Of a stretch of DNA of 40,808 nt, positions 7,670 to 16,600 are shown piece by piece. The notes below the pieces were generated by a model. It was not told the DNA's origin, did no database searches, and was given only the letters and a program-made list of their open reading frames with translations. Every line of letters begins with the position of its first letter. Position 1 is the first letter of the stretch. The stretch is from Oscillospiraceae bacterium (GTDB lineage Bacteria > Bacillota_A > Clostridia > Oscillospirales > Oscillospiraceae), in contig JAGBAI010000104.1 in NCBI GenBank assembly GCA_017939025.1, positions 1-40,808 on the forward strand, in the 5' to 3' direction. Made by a program: the position numbers and the translations under genes.

Positions 7670-8065
7670 TCAATTTTCTTCCAATATCAGCCGGTCAACG
7701 CCGGAGATCTGAAATTCTTCCATATATTTCTGCATACGGGTCATGATTTCATCGTAGTTTTCTTCGGTGATTTCCGGATAGTCCATGTCCCGGCGGGACA
7801 GCTCTTCGGCCAGGATCTCATAAAATACATTGTCTTCATAATAGGCGATGGCTTCGTGGATACCGCCTTCGGCATAGGCCCGGGAGGGGATAATGGTTCC
7901 GTTCCAGGGTTCGGACAAGGCAGGGGAGAGGGCGAAGATCTTGCTCTCCAGATCATCGTAATCCGCAAACCGGTCGTTTCCCCGGGTGGAATTGAGCACC
8001 CAGTTGCCGATGTAAACCAGATCCAGCAGACGGCGGAATTCCTTTTTTGTCAGTTCGATCTGCAT
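7670..8065 (-). CDS. Hypothetical protein, 131 aa, acidic, soluble
   Basis: Not recognised as a described family. The 131-residue product starts MQIELTKKEFRRLLDLVYIGNWVLNS, is acidic overall, has no membrane segment or signal peptide, and looks mostly helical. The region EPWNGTIIPSRAYAEGG is the least charged part. The start is well supported: AAGGAGG lies 6 nt upstream of the ATG at 8065, whereas the frame is open a further seven codons without an SD. It is a single gene with an extended -10 promoter and convergent with murC, from which a perfect hairpin separates it. The start LTKKEFRRLLDLVYIGNWVLN resembles small Clostridia proteins of unknown role; no function is proposed. Confidence 0.75.
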   Translation of the reverse strand: MQIELTKKEFRRLLDLVYIGNWVLNSTRGNDRFADYDDLESKIFALSPALSEPWNGTIIPSRAYAEGGIHEAIAYYEDNVFYEILAEELSRRDMDYPEITEENYDEIMTRMQKYMEEFQISGVDRLILEEN

Positions 8066-8093
8066 GGCGAACCTCCTTTTTGACATTGAACCT

Positions 8094-8102
8094 ATTATAG
8101 CA
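8094..8102 (-). promoter_or_regulatory. Extended -10 promoter of the 131-aa gene
   Basis: Read on the minus strand: TGC-TATAAT, a consensus -10 with the TG extension, about 29 nt upstream of the start codon. No good -35 is seen, which an extended -10 can tolerate. Confidence 0.55.
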
Positions 8103-8148
8103 CTGTTTTTGAATTTTTCCAGTAAATTTTGATAAATGAGGCGATTCT

Positions 8149-9219
8149 TTGAAAAAGCTTAGCGTTTGCATCCTGTTCGGCGGCATGAGCCCGGAGCACG
8201 AGGTTTCTCTGCGCTCCGCCGAATCGGTGCTGAATAATATCGATCACGATAAGTATACTGTATTTCCCGTAGGCATCACCAAGGATGGCCAGTGGATCCT
8301 GTTCAGGGGAAAGGATTATTCCCAACTGCCTGCCGGCAGCTGGATGCACTGTGAGGGCAATTGCAAGGCCATTATTTCTCCTGTCCGGGGCCAGGGGCTG
8401 CTGTGCTTTACCGGGGAGGGCCTGGTGCAGGAGCATATCGATGTGGTGTTCCCCGTCCTTCACGGCGAAAATGGTGAGGACGGTGCCATGCAGGGACTGA
8501 TGCAGATGGCGGGCATTGCTTATGTGGGCCCCCATGTGGCTGCCTCTGCTGTTGCCATGGACAAGACTTTGACCAAGCTGGTGGTGGATCATGCCGGTGT
8601 TACCCAGGCTGCCTGGCACCTGGTGCGCCGGGAGCAGCTGGCAGAGCAGCTGGAGGAGACACTGGATACCCTGGAGCAGAAGTTCCAGTATCCCATGTTC
8701 GTCAAGCCCGCCGGAACCGGATCTTCTGTGGGCGTTTCCAAGGCCGCTGACCGGATCGCGCTGGTCAATGCCCTGAACGCAGCTGCCAAGTTTGACAGGA
8801 AGATCCTGGTGGAGGAGTTTATCCACGGCCGGGAAATCGAAGTGGCTGTTCTGGGCAACGAGGAGCCTGTTGCCTCCATCTGCGGCGAGATCGACTCCGG
8901 TGCGGACTTCTATGACTACGATGCCAAATACATCACCGATACCTCCACTGCCTACATCCCTGCCCGGATCCCGGAAGATGTGCAGGAACGTGTTCGCCAG
9001 GCTGCTGTGAAGGTCTACAGTGCCATCGGCTGCCAGGGGTTAAGCCGTGTGGATTTCTTTGTGACCTATGAAGGTAACCGGGTGGTATTTAACGAGATCA
9101 ACACCCTGCCGGGCTTTACCTCTATTTCCATGTACCCCAAGCTCTGGGGTGCCAGCGGCATTCCCTACAGCCAGCTTATTGACCGGCTGCTTACCCTGGC
9201 TGTGGAGGCGAAGGCATGA
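8149..9219 (+). CDS. ddl: D-alanine--D-alanine ligase
   Basis: A 356-residue ATP-grasp ligase making D-Ala-D-Ala for the peptidoglycan stem. Seen: CILFGGMSPEHEVSLRSAESV at the N-terminus, LHGENGEDGAMQGL, FVKPAGTGSSVGVSK (ATP-binding region), and NEINTLPGFTSISMYP near the C-terminus (Mg-binding and catalytic). The omega-loop segment YDYDAKYITDTSTAY has the Tyr-Lys-Tyr arrangement of D-Ala:D-Ala ligases, so there is no sign of a vancomycin-type D-Lac or D-Ser ligase. The start is TTG at 8149 with GAGG (8138-8141) 7 nt upstream; there is no better ATG before the conserved FGGMS. The stop overlaps the start of the next gene by 4 nt (ATGA), so the two are coupled. Confidence 0.95.
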   Translation: MKKLSVCILFGGMSPEHEVSLRSAESVLNNIDHDKYTVFPVGITKDGQWILFRGKDYSQLPAGSWMHCEGNCKAIISPVRGQGLLCFTGEGLVQEHIDVVFPVLHGENGEDGAMQGLMQMAGIAYVGPHVAASAVAMDKTLTKLVVDHAGVTQAAWHLVRREQLAEQLEETLDTLEQKFQYPMFVKPAGTGSSVGVSKAADRIALVNALNAAAKFDRKILVEEFIHGREIEVAVLGNEEPVASICGEIDSGADFYDYDAKYITDTSTAYIPARIPEDVQERVRQAAVKVYSAIGCQGLSRVDFFVTYEGNRVVFNEINTLPGFTSISMYPKLWGASGIPYSQLIDRLLTLAVEAKA

Positions 9220-9638
9220 AGCAGGCGGTGACATTGATGATCCGGGGCCGCCAGCAGTACCCGGAGCAGGAACCGGAGGTCATTGAGCTGACCACCGAGG
9301 GCACCATGGAATTCCGCAGCGGCGGCTGGGACATCAGCTATGAGGAAAGCGCCCTGACGGGCCTGGAGGGTGTTACGACTACTTTCCGGGTGGAACCGGA
9401 CAAGGTGATACTGACCCGCAGAGGTGCCCTGAAATCCCATATGGTGTTCCAGCAGGGTGTCAGCCACGATTCCCTGTATCAGATGCCTTTCGGCGCACTG
9501 ATGCTGACTGTCACGGCTACCAGTGTATTCTATGATATCGTGCCCGACGGTGGTGTTATTGATTTAAGCTATGATATCAGCATTGAGAACACCGAAGCCG
9601 GTGTGATCGATTATCATCTGGATATTTTTGCGAAATAA
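9216..9638 (+). CDS. DUF1934 (YwiB-like) beta-barrel protein
   Basis: A 140-residue protein of the DUF1934/YwiB family, which adopts a calycin-like beta-barrel; its biochemical role is unknown. Typical features are MIRGRQQYPEQEPEVIELTTEGTM at the N-terminus, ISYEESALTGLEGVTTTFRV, the VSHDSLYQMPFG segment and the C-terminal DLSYDISIENTEAGVIDYHL. There is no signal peptide or membrane segment. It overlaps ddl by four bases (ATGA), so it is translated with it and may act in the same pathway, although the family is also found away from ddl. A bidirectional terminator follows directly. Confidence 0.88.
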   Translation: MKQAVTLMIRGRQQYPEQEPEVIELTTEGTMEFRSGGWDISYEESALTGLEGVTTTFRVEPDKVILTRRGALKSHMVFQQGVSHDSLYQMPFGALMLTVTATSVFYDIVPDGGVIDLSYDISIENTEAGVIDYHLDIFAK

Positions 9639-9640
9639 GA

Positions 9641-9672
9641 AATGGACGTGCCTCAAGGTACGTCCATTTTTC
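9641..9672. terminator. Bidirectional terminator (DUF1934 gene / first VanW gene)
   Basis: AATGGACGT (9641-9649) pairs with ACGTCCATT (9660-9668) and an inner CCT pairs with AGG; TTTTT follows on the plus strand. It lies between convergent genes. Confidence 0.8.
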
Positions 9673-9675
9673 AGA

Positions 9676-11187
9676 TTAGTGATACATATACGAGGACCGG
9701 GCTTCCAGCTCCTTGCTGATCAGTTCGCCGGTCGCTTTGTCATATTTGTATTTATAGCTGTTGGAGTAGATCCGCAGTTCTTCGTCGCTGCGTCCGGAAC
9801 GCATTTCCACATAGTAGTCCTTTTCATCCACGCCCAGGATCTGCATTTTCATGTAACCGTCCTCCAGCTTTGCCTGGATCTTTATGGGGAAGTGGAAATT
9901 GTTGCGGAATTTAAAGTCGGTTTTGGTGGCCCAGTTAACTGCGGCATCCAGCCCGATGGGAAGATAACCAACGGTAAAGCCGTGGCAGACCCGTTCTGTC
10001 ACCTCCAGGTCAGCAAGCAAAACGCAGTTATACAGGGTGCTGGAGCCCTGGCATACACCGCCGCCGAAGTCCTGGATGACCCGGGTGCCGGAATAGGCAG
10101 TGGCAGGCTTGAAGCCCCGCTCCTTGGTGCGCTCACCGATGACACCGTTGTAGGAGAACTCTTCCCCGGGCTGCAGGATGTAACCATCCAGAATTCCGCA
10201 GACCAACCGCAGATTGGTGTTGCGGTTTTCATCATCGGTGTGCCGGGTCTCGCAGGAGCCCAGCACATCCCGGAAGGGGACGGCGTCGGAAAAAATCTCC
10301 GGTGTCTGATAGCGCATGGGGATGGTGACGGTTTCGCCAAATGCAGCAGAATCCAACAGCTTTTGTGCGGCCTCCTTGTCGAACACCAGGCCGTAGCTGG
10401 CAGGAAGAATTTCATAGCGCTCCAGATCCGCATACGCATCCGTGGCTTCCTTACAGAGTTCTGCATACAGGGCCTCCGGATCCGGCGCATCGGGAAGGGC
10501 TTCCGGTTCCGTTTGGATGGTAAGGCTATATTCTCCGGCTTTGGCGGCGGAAATGCCGCGGCTATAGAGTTCTTTGATTTTCAGAATGACATTGCCGGTG
10601 TCCAGATGGTATTCCGGTGTACCGAGAGTCAGCACCAGGCTGGGACAGGGAGTCTCCGGGTCAAAGCCTTCCTCGGTCAGATCCGGCTGGTTCCCCTCCA
10701 GCCGGTGCTTAAATTGGGTCAATACCGTGTCATACTGGGCGGCATAGGCCAAAAGCTGCTCAAAAAGGGCCTCCTCGTCAAAGGACAGATAGACAGTCCA
10801 TCCACTGTTGAGGGCAGCGGAGGAATCGGTGCTTCTGCCCAGGGAATAAGCATCCTTCACAGCCTGGCGGATATTCAGTTTCAGCTTCATAGCTTTGGGG
10901 TCAAGGGTCAGTGTCTCCTCCGGCAGTTCGACAGTCAAAGGCTGAGACAGGATGGTCTCCTCAGCGGCTGCTTTCAGCGCTTTCCGGGCCTGCCCTCTGG
11001 TCATACCCCCAAGGTCTATACCGTCAATGGACACACCCTCCACAATACGGCAGTCATAAGGATCCGTTACTGCCTCTATGAGAAAAAAACCACCTGCCAA
11101 TGCCAGCAGAATCAGCACAGCCAGACCAAGCTTCATGGCAGAAGAGGTACGCAGGCGGTAAACAAGTTTGGAAAAATTCGGATTCAT
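9676..11187 (-). CDS. VanW-domain membrane protein, Cys present (possible L,D-transpeptidase)
   Basis: A 503-residue protein anchored by one N-terminal membrane helix (about residues 20-37). Outside the membrane there is a peptidoglycan-binding-type region (PG_binding_4-like, VSIDGIDLGGMTRGQARKAL and following repeat) and a C-terminal VanW domain: EEFSYNGVIGERTKERGFK, then GGGVCQGSSTLYN with Cys379, then DFKFRNNFHFPIKI. The GGGxCQxSSTLYN motif carries the conserved Cys. I recall published work in Clostridioides difficile that assigns L,D-transpeptidase activity to VanW domains, which would make Cys379 the nucleophile; treat this as likely, not shown here. SD GGAGG lies 7 nt before the ATG at 11187. 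It has its own promoter. It is paralogous to the next gene upstream on this strand. Confidence 0.9.
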   Translation of the reverse strand: MNPNFSKLVYRLRTSSAMKLGLAVLILLALAGGFFLIEAVTDPYDCRIVEGVSIDGIDLGGMTRGQARKALKAAAEETILSQPLTVELPEETLTLDPKAMKLKLNIRQAVKDAYSLGRSTDSSAALNSGWTVYLSFDEEALFEQLLAYAAQYDTVLTQFKHRLEGNQPDLTEEGFDPETPCPSLVLTLGTPEYHLDTGNVILKIKELYSRGISAAKAGEYSLTIQTEPEALPDAPDPEALYAELCKEATDAYADLERYEILPASYGLVFDKEAAQKLLDSAAFGETVTIPMRYQTPEIFSDAVPFRDVLGSCETRHTDDENRNTNLRLVCGILDGYILQPGEEFSYNGVIGERTKERGFKPATAYSGTRVIQDFGGGVCQGSSTLYNCVLLADLEVTERVCHGFTVGYLPIGLDAAVNWATKTDFKFRNNFHFPIKIQAKLEDGYMKMQILGVDEKDYYVEMRSGRSDEELRIYSNSYKYKYDKATGELISKELEARSSYMYH

Positions 11188-11221
11188 GGAAAGACCTCCG
11201 GGGAAAGAGAGATTATTGAAC

Positions 11222-11249
11222 ATTATATCATATCCAGGATACTTTGCAA
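11222..11249 (-). promoter_or_regulatory. Sigma-A promoter of the first VanW gene
   Basis: On the minus strand: -35 TTGCAA (11244-11249), 16-bp spacer, -10 TATAAT (11222-11227) with a TGA extension. The 13-mer GATATGATATAAT is identical to that before the second VanW gene. Confidence 0.75.
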
Positions 11250-11254
11250 GAGAA

Positions 11255-11286
11255 AAGCGCCCGCAGTGTATGAACTGCGGGCGCTT
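11255..11286 (-). terminator. Rho-independent terminator of the second VanW gene
   Basis: 13-bp perfect stem AAGCGCCCGCAGT / ACTGCGGGCGCTT with a 6-nt loop, 4 nt after the stop codon of the gene at 11290-13581; on the minus strand TTTTC follows. Confidence 0.88.
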
Positions 11287-11289
11287 GGC

Positions 11290-13581
11290 TTATATTTCTT
11301 CTCCCTCTTCCACAGTCAGGTCTGTAAGGATCTCATTTGTAACAGGATCTGCAAGAGGTGTGTCGGGATTCTCCTGGGTCTGTGCCTCTGTCACGACGGG
11401 AGGATCGGCAGGGGCCTGGGTCTCGGTGGGAGCCGGTGCTTCTGTGGTGGGAGGTTCCGTGGTTGGGGGAACGGTAGCAGGCGGTGCTGTAGTGGGGGGC
11501 ACCGTGGTAGGCGGCACGGTGGTAGTGGGGGGCACTGTGGTGGGTGCGGTTGTAGGTGCGGTGGTTTCCTCCGGCAGAACCCTGGCAACCAGCCGGTCTT
11601 TGCCTGCGTACTGGGTAGTGGCCACATAATCCCGGGAGATCTGGGAATTGGTGGCGGAATCATACTTGATCCGATAGGTTTTAACGGTATAACCGGTGAC
11701 ACCCTCCTGGATCACATCCCCATCCCGGTAACCTTCGGCGTTGTGGAATTCAAATTCTTCTGTGACGGTTTCGGGTTCTGCGGTATTGGTGATGGCATAT
11801 TCCAGCATGGTGTAGTGGCTTCGTTCTTCTGTACCCATGATCTTAATGCGGACATAGCCGCCGGTGACCTCTGCCTGGATCATAATGGGATAGCCCAGAT
11901 TGTTCCGGAAGGCCAGATCTGCATAATCCCAGCTGACGAAGGCATCAAAACCAAAATCAATATAACCAGGTGCCAGGGTATTGCTCTGGCGGGAGGTGAT
12001 GTCCAGATCAGCCATGAGGGCAGCATAGTAGAGGGTGGAGGATACCTGGCTGATGCCGCCGCCCAGGGTGGCCTCGCTGGCAGCGGTGATATCGGCGGGA
12101 GCAGTCTTGTAACCCCGGGCGCTGGTACGCTGGCCTACGGTGCGGTTGAAGGAGAAAGTTTCGCCGGGATCCACAACGGTGCCGTTGAGAGTCTCGCAGG
12201 CAAGGCGCAGGTTGGTGTTGCGGCTTTCACTGCTGTTGTGGCGGGTCTGGTATTCACCCAGAACATCCTTGTAGAAGGCATCACCGTCCAGAATCTCCGG
12301 CTCTATGTATTCCATGGGGATGCGGATCTCATCACCAAACTGGGCTTCGTCCAGCAGCTTCTGGGCCTTTTCCAGATCAAAGCCGTAGCCATAGCTGCCG
12401 GGGATGGTCTCAAAGGTCTGCAGGTTGACGCTGGCATCCTTGGGTTCGATGTAGAATTCCTCGTAGATCTTCTGCAGATCCACTTTCTCCGGATCCTGGA
12501 CGGACTCGATGTTTTCCACCGTTACCAGGAATACGTGGAGGCTGTAGGCATCCAGCACCTTCTCATACACATCATTTACATCAAAGCCGATGCCGGGGGT
12601 GCCCAGCCGGATCACCAGCGTTTGGGTGGGGGCATTTTCGTTGAATTTGTCCGCAGACAGCTCCGGCTCTTTACCTTCCAGACCATAGGTGGGCTGGGTC
12701 AGGGTGCTGCCACTGTCCTGGGCATAGGCGGTGAGGGTATCCAGAATATAATCTTCGTCCAGATCCAGATAGGGGAGCAGACCGATGTAATAGGGCTGCT
12801 GGCTGGACAGGGTCAAAGCCTGCTCCTTTTCCGACTGGGTGCCGCTGCGGCCATAGTTGTAGGCAGCGTTGACAGCGGCTTTGATATCCAGCTTGACACC
12901 GGTATCCTTGGGGGTCAGTCGCAGCTGGGTGCCGGACAGGTCGATGACCATGTCCTGGCTGCTGTAAGTGCGGCTGGTGGCTTCCTTCACAGCGCTGGTT
13001 GCCTCACTCTTGGTCATGCCGCCGACGCTGATGTCCGCAATGAACACATTGTCCAGGATCCGGCCGTCATTGGGATCCGCGGAACCGGCAAAGAACAGGG
13101 CGATGCAGGTAACGATGACCAACAGAGACACACCGCAGATACCCAGCAGCACAGCGGTCTGCTTCTTGCTGCCAGGGGCGGTGAGCTGATTAACGAAGGC
13201 CAAAACCTTGTCGATCCAGTCCGGCTCTGTGTTCTCCGGTTCTTCCGGATGGGGTTCGTCAAAGAAAGCTTCCAGATTCTCCGGCAGCAGGTCAAAGGCG
13301 GCCTTGACGGGCTTTGACTGGGATTTGCCGGGGATCTGCTGACCGGTGACCTGCTGGAAGGTTTCATCCATCTGGAGCTGTTCTGCCATTAAGGTGTCCT
13401 GGGAAACGGCTTCCTCCATGGGCACTTCCACTGCGGGAGTCTCCGGAACCGATGCCAGCGGTTCCTGAATAATGGGGTGTTCCGCCTTGGGAGCCTGGCC
13501 GGTGACCTGGCGAAAGGCCTGTTCAATTTGGCGTTCCTCGTCCCGGTGGGGACGGGGCTGGGAAAATTTTCCGCCTGCCAT
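11290..13581 (-). CDS. Large VanW-domain membrane protein, active-site Cys replaced by Ser
   Basis: A 763-residue bitopic protein. Residues 1-140 are cytoplasmic, Pro/Glu-rich, and contain FRQVTGQ (23-29) and FQQVTGQ (75-81), two copies of one short motif. A membrane helix spans about 142-165. Outside are two PG_binding_4-like segments, then a VanW domain with GETFSFNRTVGQRTSARGYK and GGGISQVSSTLYY. At the position of the family Cys there is Ser511 (codon AGC). A short beta-rich domain follows (TEEFEFHNAEGYRDGDVIQEG region, G5-like), then a low-complexity Pro/Thr tail (about 670-725) and an acidic end. SD GGAGG lies 8 nt before the ATG at 13581. Without the Cys the VanW domain may bind peptidoglycan rather than catalyse; the Pro/Thr tail is a typical wall-spanning spacer. 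Confidence 0.9.
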   Translation of the reverse strand: MAGGKFSQPRPHRDEERQIEQAFRQVTGQAPKAEHPIIQEPLASVPETPAVEVPMEEAVSQDTLMAEQLQMDETFQQVTGQQIPGKSQSKPVKAAFDLLPENLEAFFDEPHPEEPENTEPDWIDKVLAFVNQLTAPGSKKQTAVLLGICGVSLLVIVTCIALFFAGSADPNDGRILDNVFIADISVGGMTKSEATSAVKEATSRTYSSQDMVIDLSGTQLRLTPKDTGVKLDIKAAVNAAYNYGRSGTQSEKEQALTLSSQQPYYIGLLPYLDLDEDYILDTLTAYAQDSGSTLTQPTYGLEGKEPELSADKFNENAPTQTLVIRLGTPGIGFDVNDVYEKVLDAYSLHVFLVTVENIESVQDPEKVDLQKIYEEFYIEPKDASVNLQTFETIPGSYGYGFDLEKAQKLLDEAQFGDEIRIPMEYIEPEILDGDAFYKDVLGEYQTRHNSSESRNTNLRLACETLNGTVVDPGETFSFNRTVGQRTSARGYKTAPADITAASEATLGGGISQVSSTLYYAALMADLDITSRQSNTLAPGYIDFGFDAFVSWDYADLAFRNNLGYPIMIQAEVTGGYVRIKIMGTEERSHYTMLEYAITNTAEPETVTEEFEFHNAEGYRDGDVIQEGVTGYTVKTYRIKYDSATNSQISRDYVATTQYAGKDRLVARVLPEETTAPTTAPTTVPPTTTVPPTTVPPTTAPPATVPPTTEPPTTEAPAPTETQAPADPPVVTEAQTQENPDTPLADPVTNEILTDLTVEEGEEI
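11400..11570 (-). repeat. Pro/Thr-coding low-complexity repeat
   Basis: Within the second VanW gene. On the minus strand it encodes irregular repeats of PTT, VPPTT, APPTT and EPPTT. The DNA repeats (on the plus strand, units such as GTGGTGGGxGGCACxGT) make length change by slippage likely between strains. Confidence 0.8.
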
Positions 13582-13617
13582 AGGGAATTCCTCCAATCTT
13601 GGGGCAATTTTTAGGGT

Positions 13618-13626
13618 ATTATATCA
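13618..13626 (-). promoter_or_regulatory. Extended -10 promoter of the second VanW gene
   Basis: TGA-TATAAT on the minus strand within GATATGATATAAT, the same 13-mer as at the other VanW promoter. The -35 is poor. Confidence 0.55.
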
Positions 13627-13656
13627 TATCTGCCAGAGAAAATTATGAATATTATC

Positions 13657-16600
13657 TTAAGAATTACAGAAGCTCCGGTACCGGTCAATAAAGACCTTGC
13701 TCTGTTTCAGACTGTCTACGCCGGTGGCCAGCTTCAACCGCAGGGTAGGTTCCTTGGCGTTGGGCAGGAAGGTGACCCTCGCCTTGTAATCCGGATCCGC
13801 GCAAAGATTGCCTACAGCCTCAAAATTGAGGTTTGCCAGGGTAAACAGTACATCGCCGCCCTTCTGCCGGATGTCCTTGATGCCGACAGCTCTTGCTTTT
13901 GCCCGGAGCAGGGCAATGTCAATCAGGTTCAGCACGCCCTTGGGCGGTTCACCGTAGCGGTCTACGATTTCGTCCAGCAGATCGTCGGCATCCTCCTGGG
14001 TGCGCACTGCGGCCATGCGGCGGTATAGATCCATCCGCTCCTCACCACGGGAGACGTAGTTTTTGTCCACATTGGCGGTGACGTTCAGGTCGGCGGTGCA
14101 GTCCGGGGCTTTGGGGGCTTTGCCCTGTTCCTCCAGAACCGCTTCGTCCAGCAGCTTCAGATACATGTCATAGCCCACGCTCATCATATGGCCGGACTGT
14201 TCGGCACCCAGCAGATTACCGGCACCGCGGATCTCCAGGTCACGCATGGCGATCTTGAAGCCGGAACCGAATTCGGCAAAGTCCCGGATGGCGGACAGGC
14301 GCTTTTCCGCGATCTCCGTCAGATTTTTATCAGGGCGGTAGGTGAAATAGGCATAAGCGTGGCGGGTGGAGCGGCCTACCCGGCCTCTCAGCTGGTGCAG
14401 CTGGGAAAGACCGAACCGGTCTGCGTTTTCAATGATCAGCGTATTGGCATTAGGAATGTCCAGTCCGGTTTCGATAATGGTGGTGCAAACCAGCACCTGG
14501 ACTTCTCCCTCAGTCATGGCCTGCATCACATCGCCCAGAGCTTCCTCACCCATCTGGCCGTGGGCCACAGCCACCCGGAGTCCGGGGATCCGGCGCACAA
14601 GCGCGGAAGCACACTGGTCAATGGTTTCCGTGCGGTTGTGCAGATAGTAGACCTGGCCGCCCCGTTCTACTTCCCGGCGGATGGCATCGTCGATGACCGC
14701 GTTATTGTGCTCCATAACAAAGGTCTGCACCGGATAACGGTCAGCTGGCGGCTCTTCAATGGTGGACATATCCCGCAGGCCGGAAAGGGCCATATTCAGC
14801 GTCCGGGGAATGGGTGTGGCGGAAAGGGTCAGTACGTCAACTCCTTTGGACATTTCCTTCAGACGTTCTTTATGGCTGACACCGAAGCGCTGCTCTTCAT
14901 CGATGATCAAAAGGCCCAGATCCTTGAACTGGACGCTCTTTTGCAGCAGCTTATGGGTGCCGATGATCAGATCTACATTGCCGGCGGCTAAGTTCCGCAG
15001 GGTCTGCTGCTGGAGCTTGGGAGTCCGGAAACGGCTGAGCACATCGATGTTCACCGGGAATCCCCGGAACCGGGACACAGCGGTGGTATAGTGCTGCTGG
15101 GCAAGCACCGTAGTGGGAACCAGAATTGCCACCTGCTTGCCGTCCATAACGGCCTTCATAACGGCCCGCAAAGCCACCTCTGTCTTGCCGAAGCCTACGT
15201 CGCCGCAAAGGAGGCGGTCCATAGGTGTGGGAGATTCCATATCGTGCTTGATGTCCGCAATGCAGCGCAGCTGGTCATCGGTCTCGGGATAGGGGAAGTT
15301 ATCTTCAAACTCCTTCTGCCAGGGGGCGTCGGCGGCAAAGGCGAAGCCGGGCTGACGCTTTCGGGCGGCGTAAAGCTGGATCAGCTCACCAGCCATGTCC
15401 TTGGCGGCCTTCCGGGCCTTGGCCTTGGTTTTCTGCCAGGCGTCGGTGCCGATTTTATTCAGCTTCACGGGCTTATCCTCGCTGCCGCCGCCAATGTATT
15501 TGCTGACCATATCCAGCTGGGTGGCAGGGACAAAGAGGGTATCGCTGCCCTGATAGGCAATCTTGATGTAATCTTTAACGGCATTGTCCACCTTGATCTG
15601 CTCCATAGCCACAAAACGGCCAATGCCGTAATTTTCGTGAACCACCAGATCGCCGGGGGTCAGATCGGTGAAGGAGTTCAGCTTCTGGCGGTTGGTGGAG
15701 CCGGTCTTTTTGGGAGCTTTCTTCTTCGGCTGGCTTCGGGCCATCAGCTGGCCTTCTGTCAGAATGGCAAGCCTGGACAGGGGATACTCCATGCCAAAGG
15801 GCAACGTATCCTCTGTCAGCAGAATCTGTCCCGGCTTGGGCATGGAGGTCAGAGGAATGCAAATAAAGGCGGAAAGGTTCTTTGCCCGGAGCATCTCCTG
15901 CAGCATCTCCGCCCGGCGCCGGGAGCCGCAGAGTACCAGCGCGCCGAACTCCTGATTCTGGTAATGACTCAAATCCGAGGCAGCGGTATCCAGATTGCCG
16001 CCGTAGCCGGGCAGCTGCTTGGCAGTCATAGGCAGAAGGTGTTTTGGTGGGGCTTCCTCCGGGTAAGAGGTACCGCCGAAGGCATCAAAATAGACGCAGG
16101 TGCGGCCTTTCAGTCCGGCGCAGAAGTCCTCCCACTGGCACACATAGTCGCACAGCTCTCCTGCCACCAGACCTGCCTGAAGCATGGAATCCAGGGCCAT
16201 ACCCATTTCATCGCTGCGGGTGTTGGCGGTGCGGCGCAGGCTGGCATGATCACAGATGACGATGAGGGCATCCTTCGGGAAATAATCTGCGGCAGTGGCC
16301 ATTTCGGGATAAATCAGAGCCATATACCGGTCGGAGGCAGGATTGGAAAGACCGTTTTCGTATTTTTCCAGATCCTTTGCCAGGGTAGCCACAAGAGCTT
16401 CGTTGACATTCTTCCGGCGCTTTTGCCGTGCAATCAGGGAAGCAATGTCCTTGCACAGACCAGCCAGTCCTTTGGGGTGGAGGCCCGGCTGGGTCTCGGC
16501 CACCGGGAGAATGGTGACGCAGTCGATATTCTCACTGCGCCGCTGGGTCTGGGGATCAAAATAGCCCATGGTATCCAGCTCATCTCCGAAGAATTCGGCA

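Noticed and set aside
8149..9219. Vancomycin-resistance-type ligase, because VanW-domain genes lie next to ddl
   Set aside because: The omega loop and motifs are those of normal D-Ala-D-Ala ligase, there is no VanH, VanX, VanS or VanR gene, and VanW domains are common in Clostridia without resistance.
11400..11570. CRISPR-like or tandem repeat array
   Set aside because: The repeats are irregular 9-15 bp units in frame that encode a Pro/Thr spacer; no spacers or constant direct repeats.
9628..13317. Plus-strand open frame of 1229 codons across the VanW genes
   Set aside because: It runs opposite to two well-supported genes with SD, promoters and domain motifs. Its translation is Gly/His/Gln-rich with no family match, as expected for an antisense shadow in GC-rich DNA.
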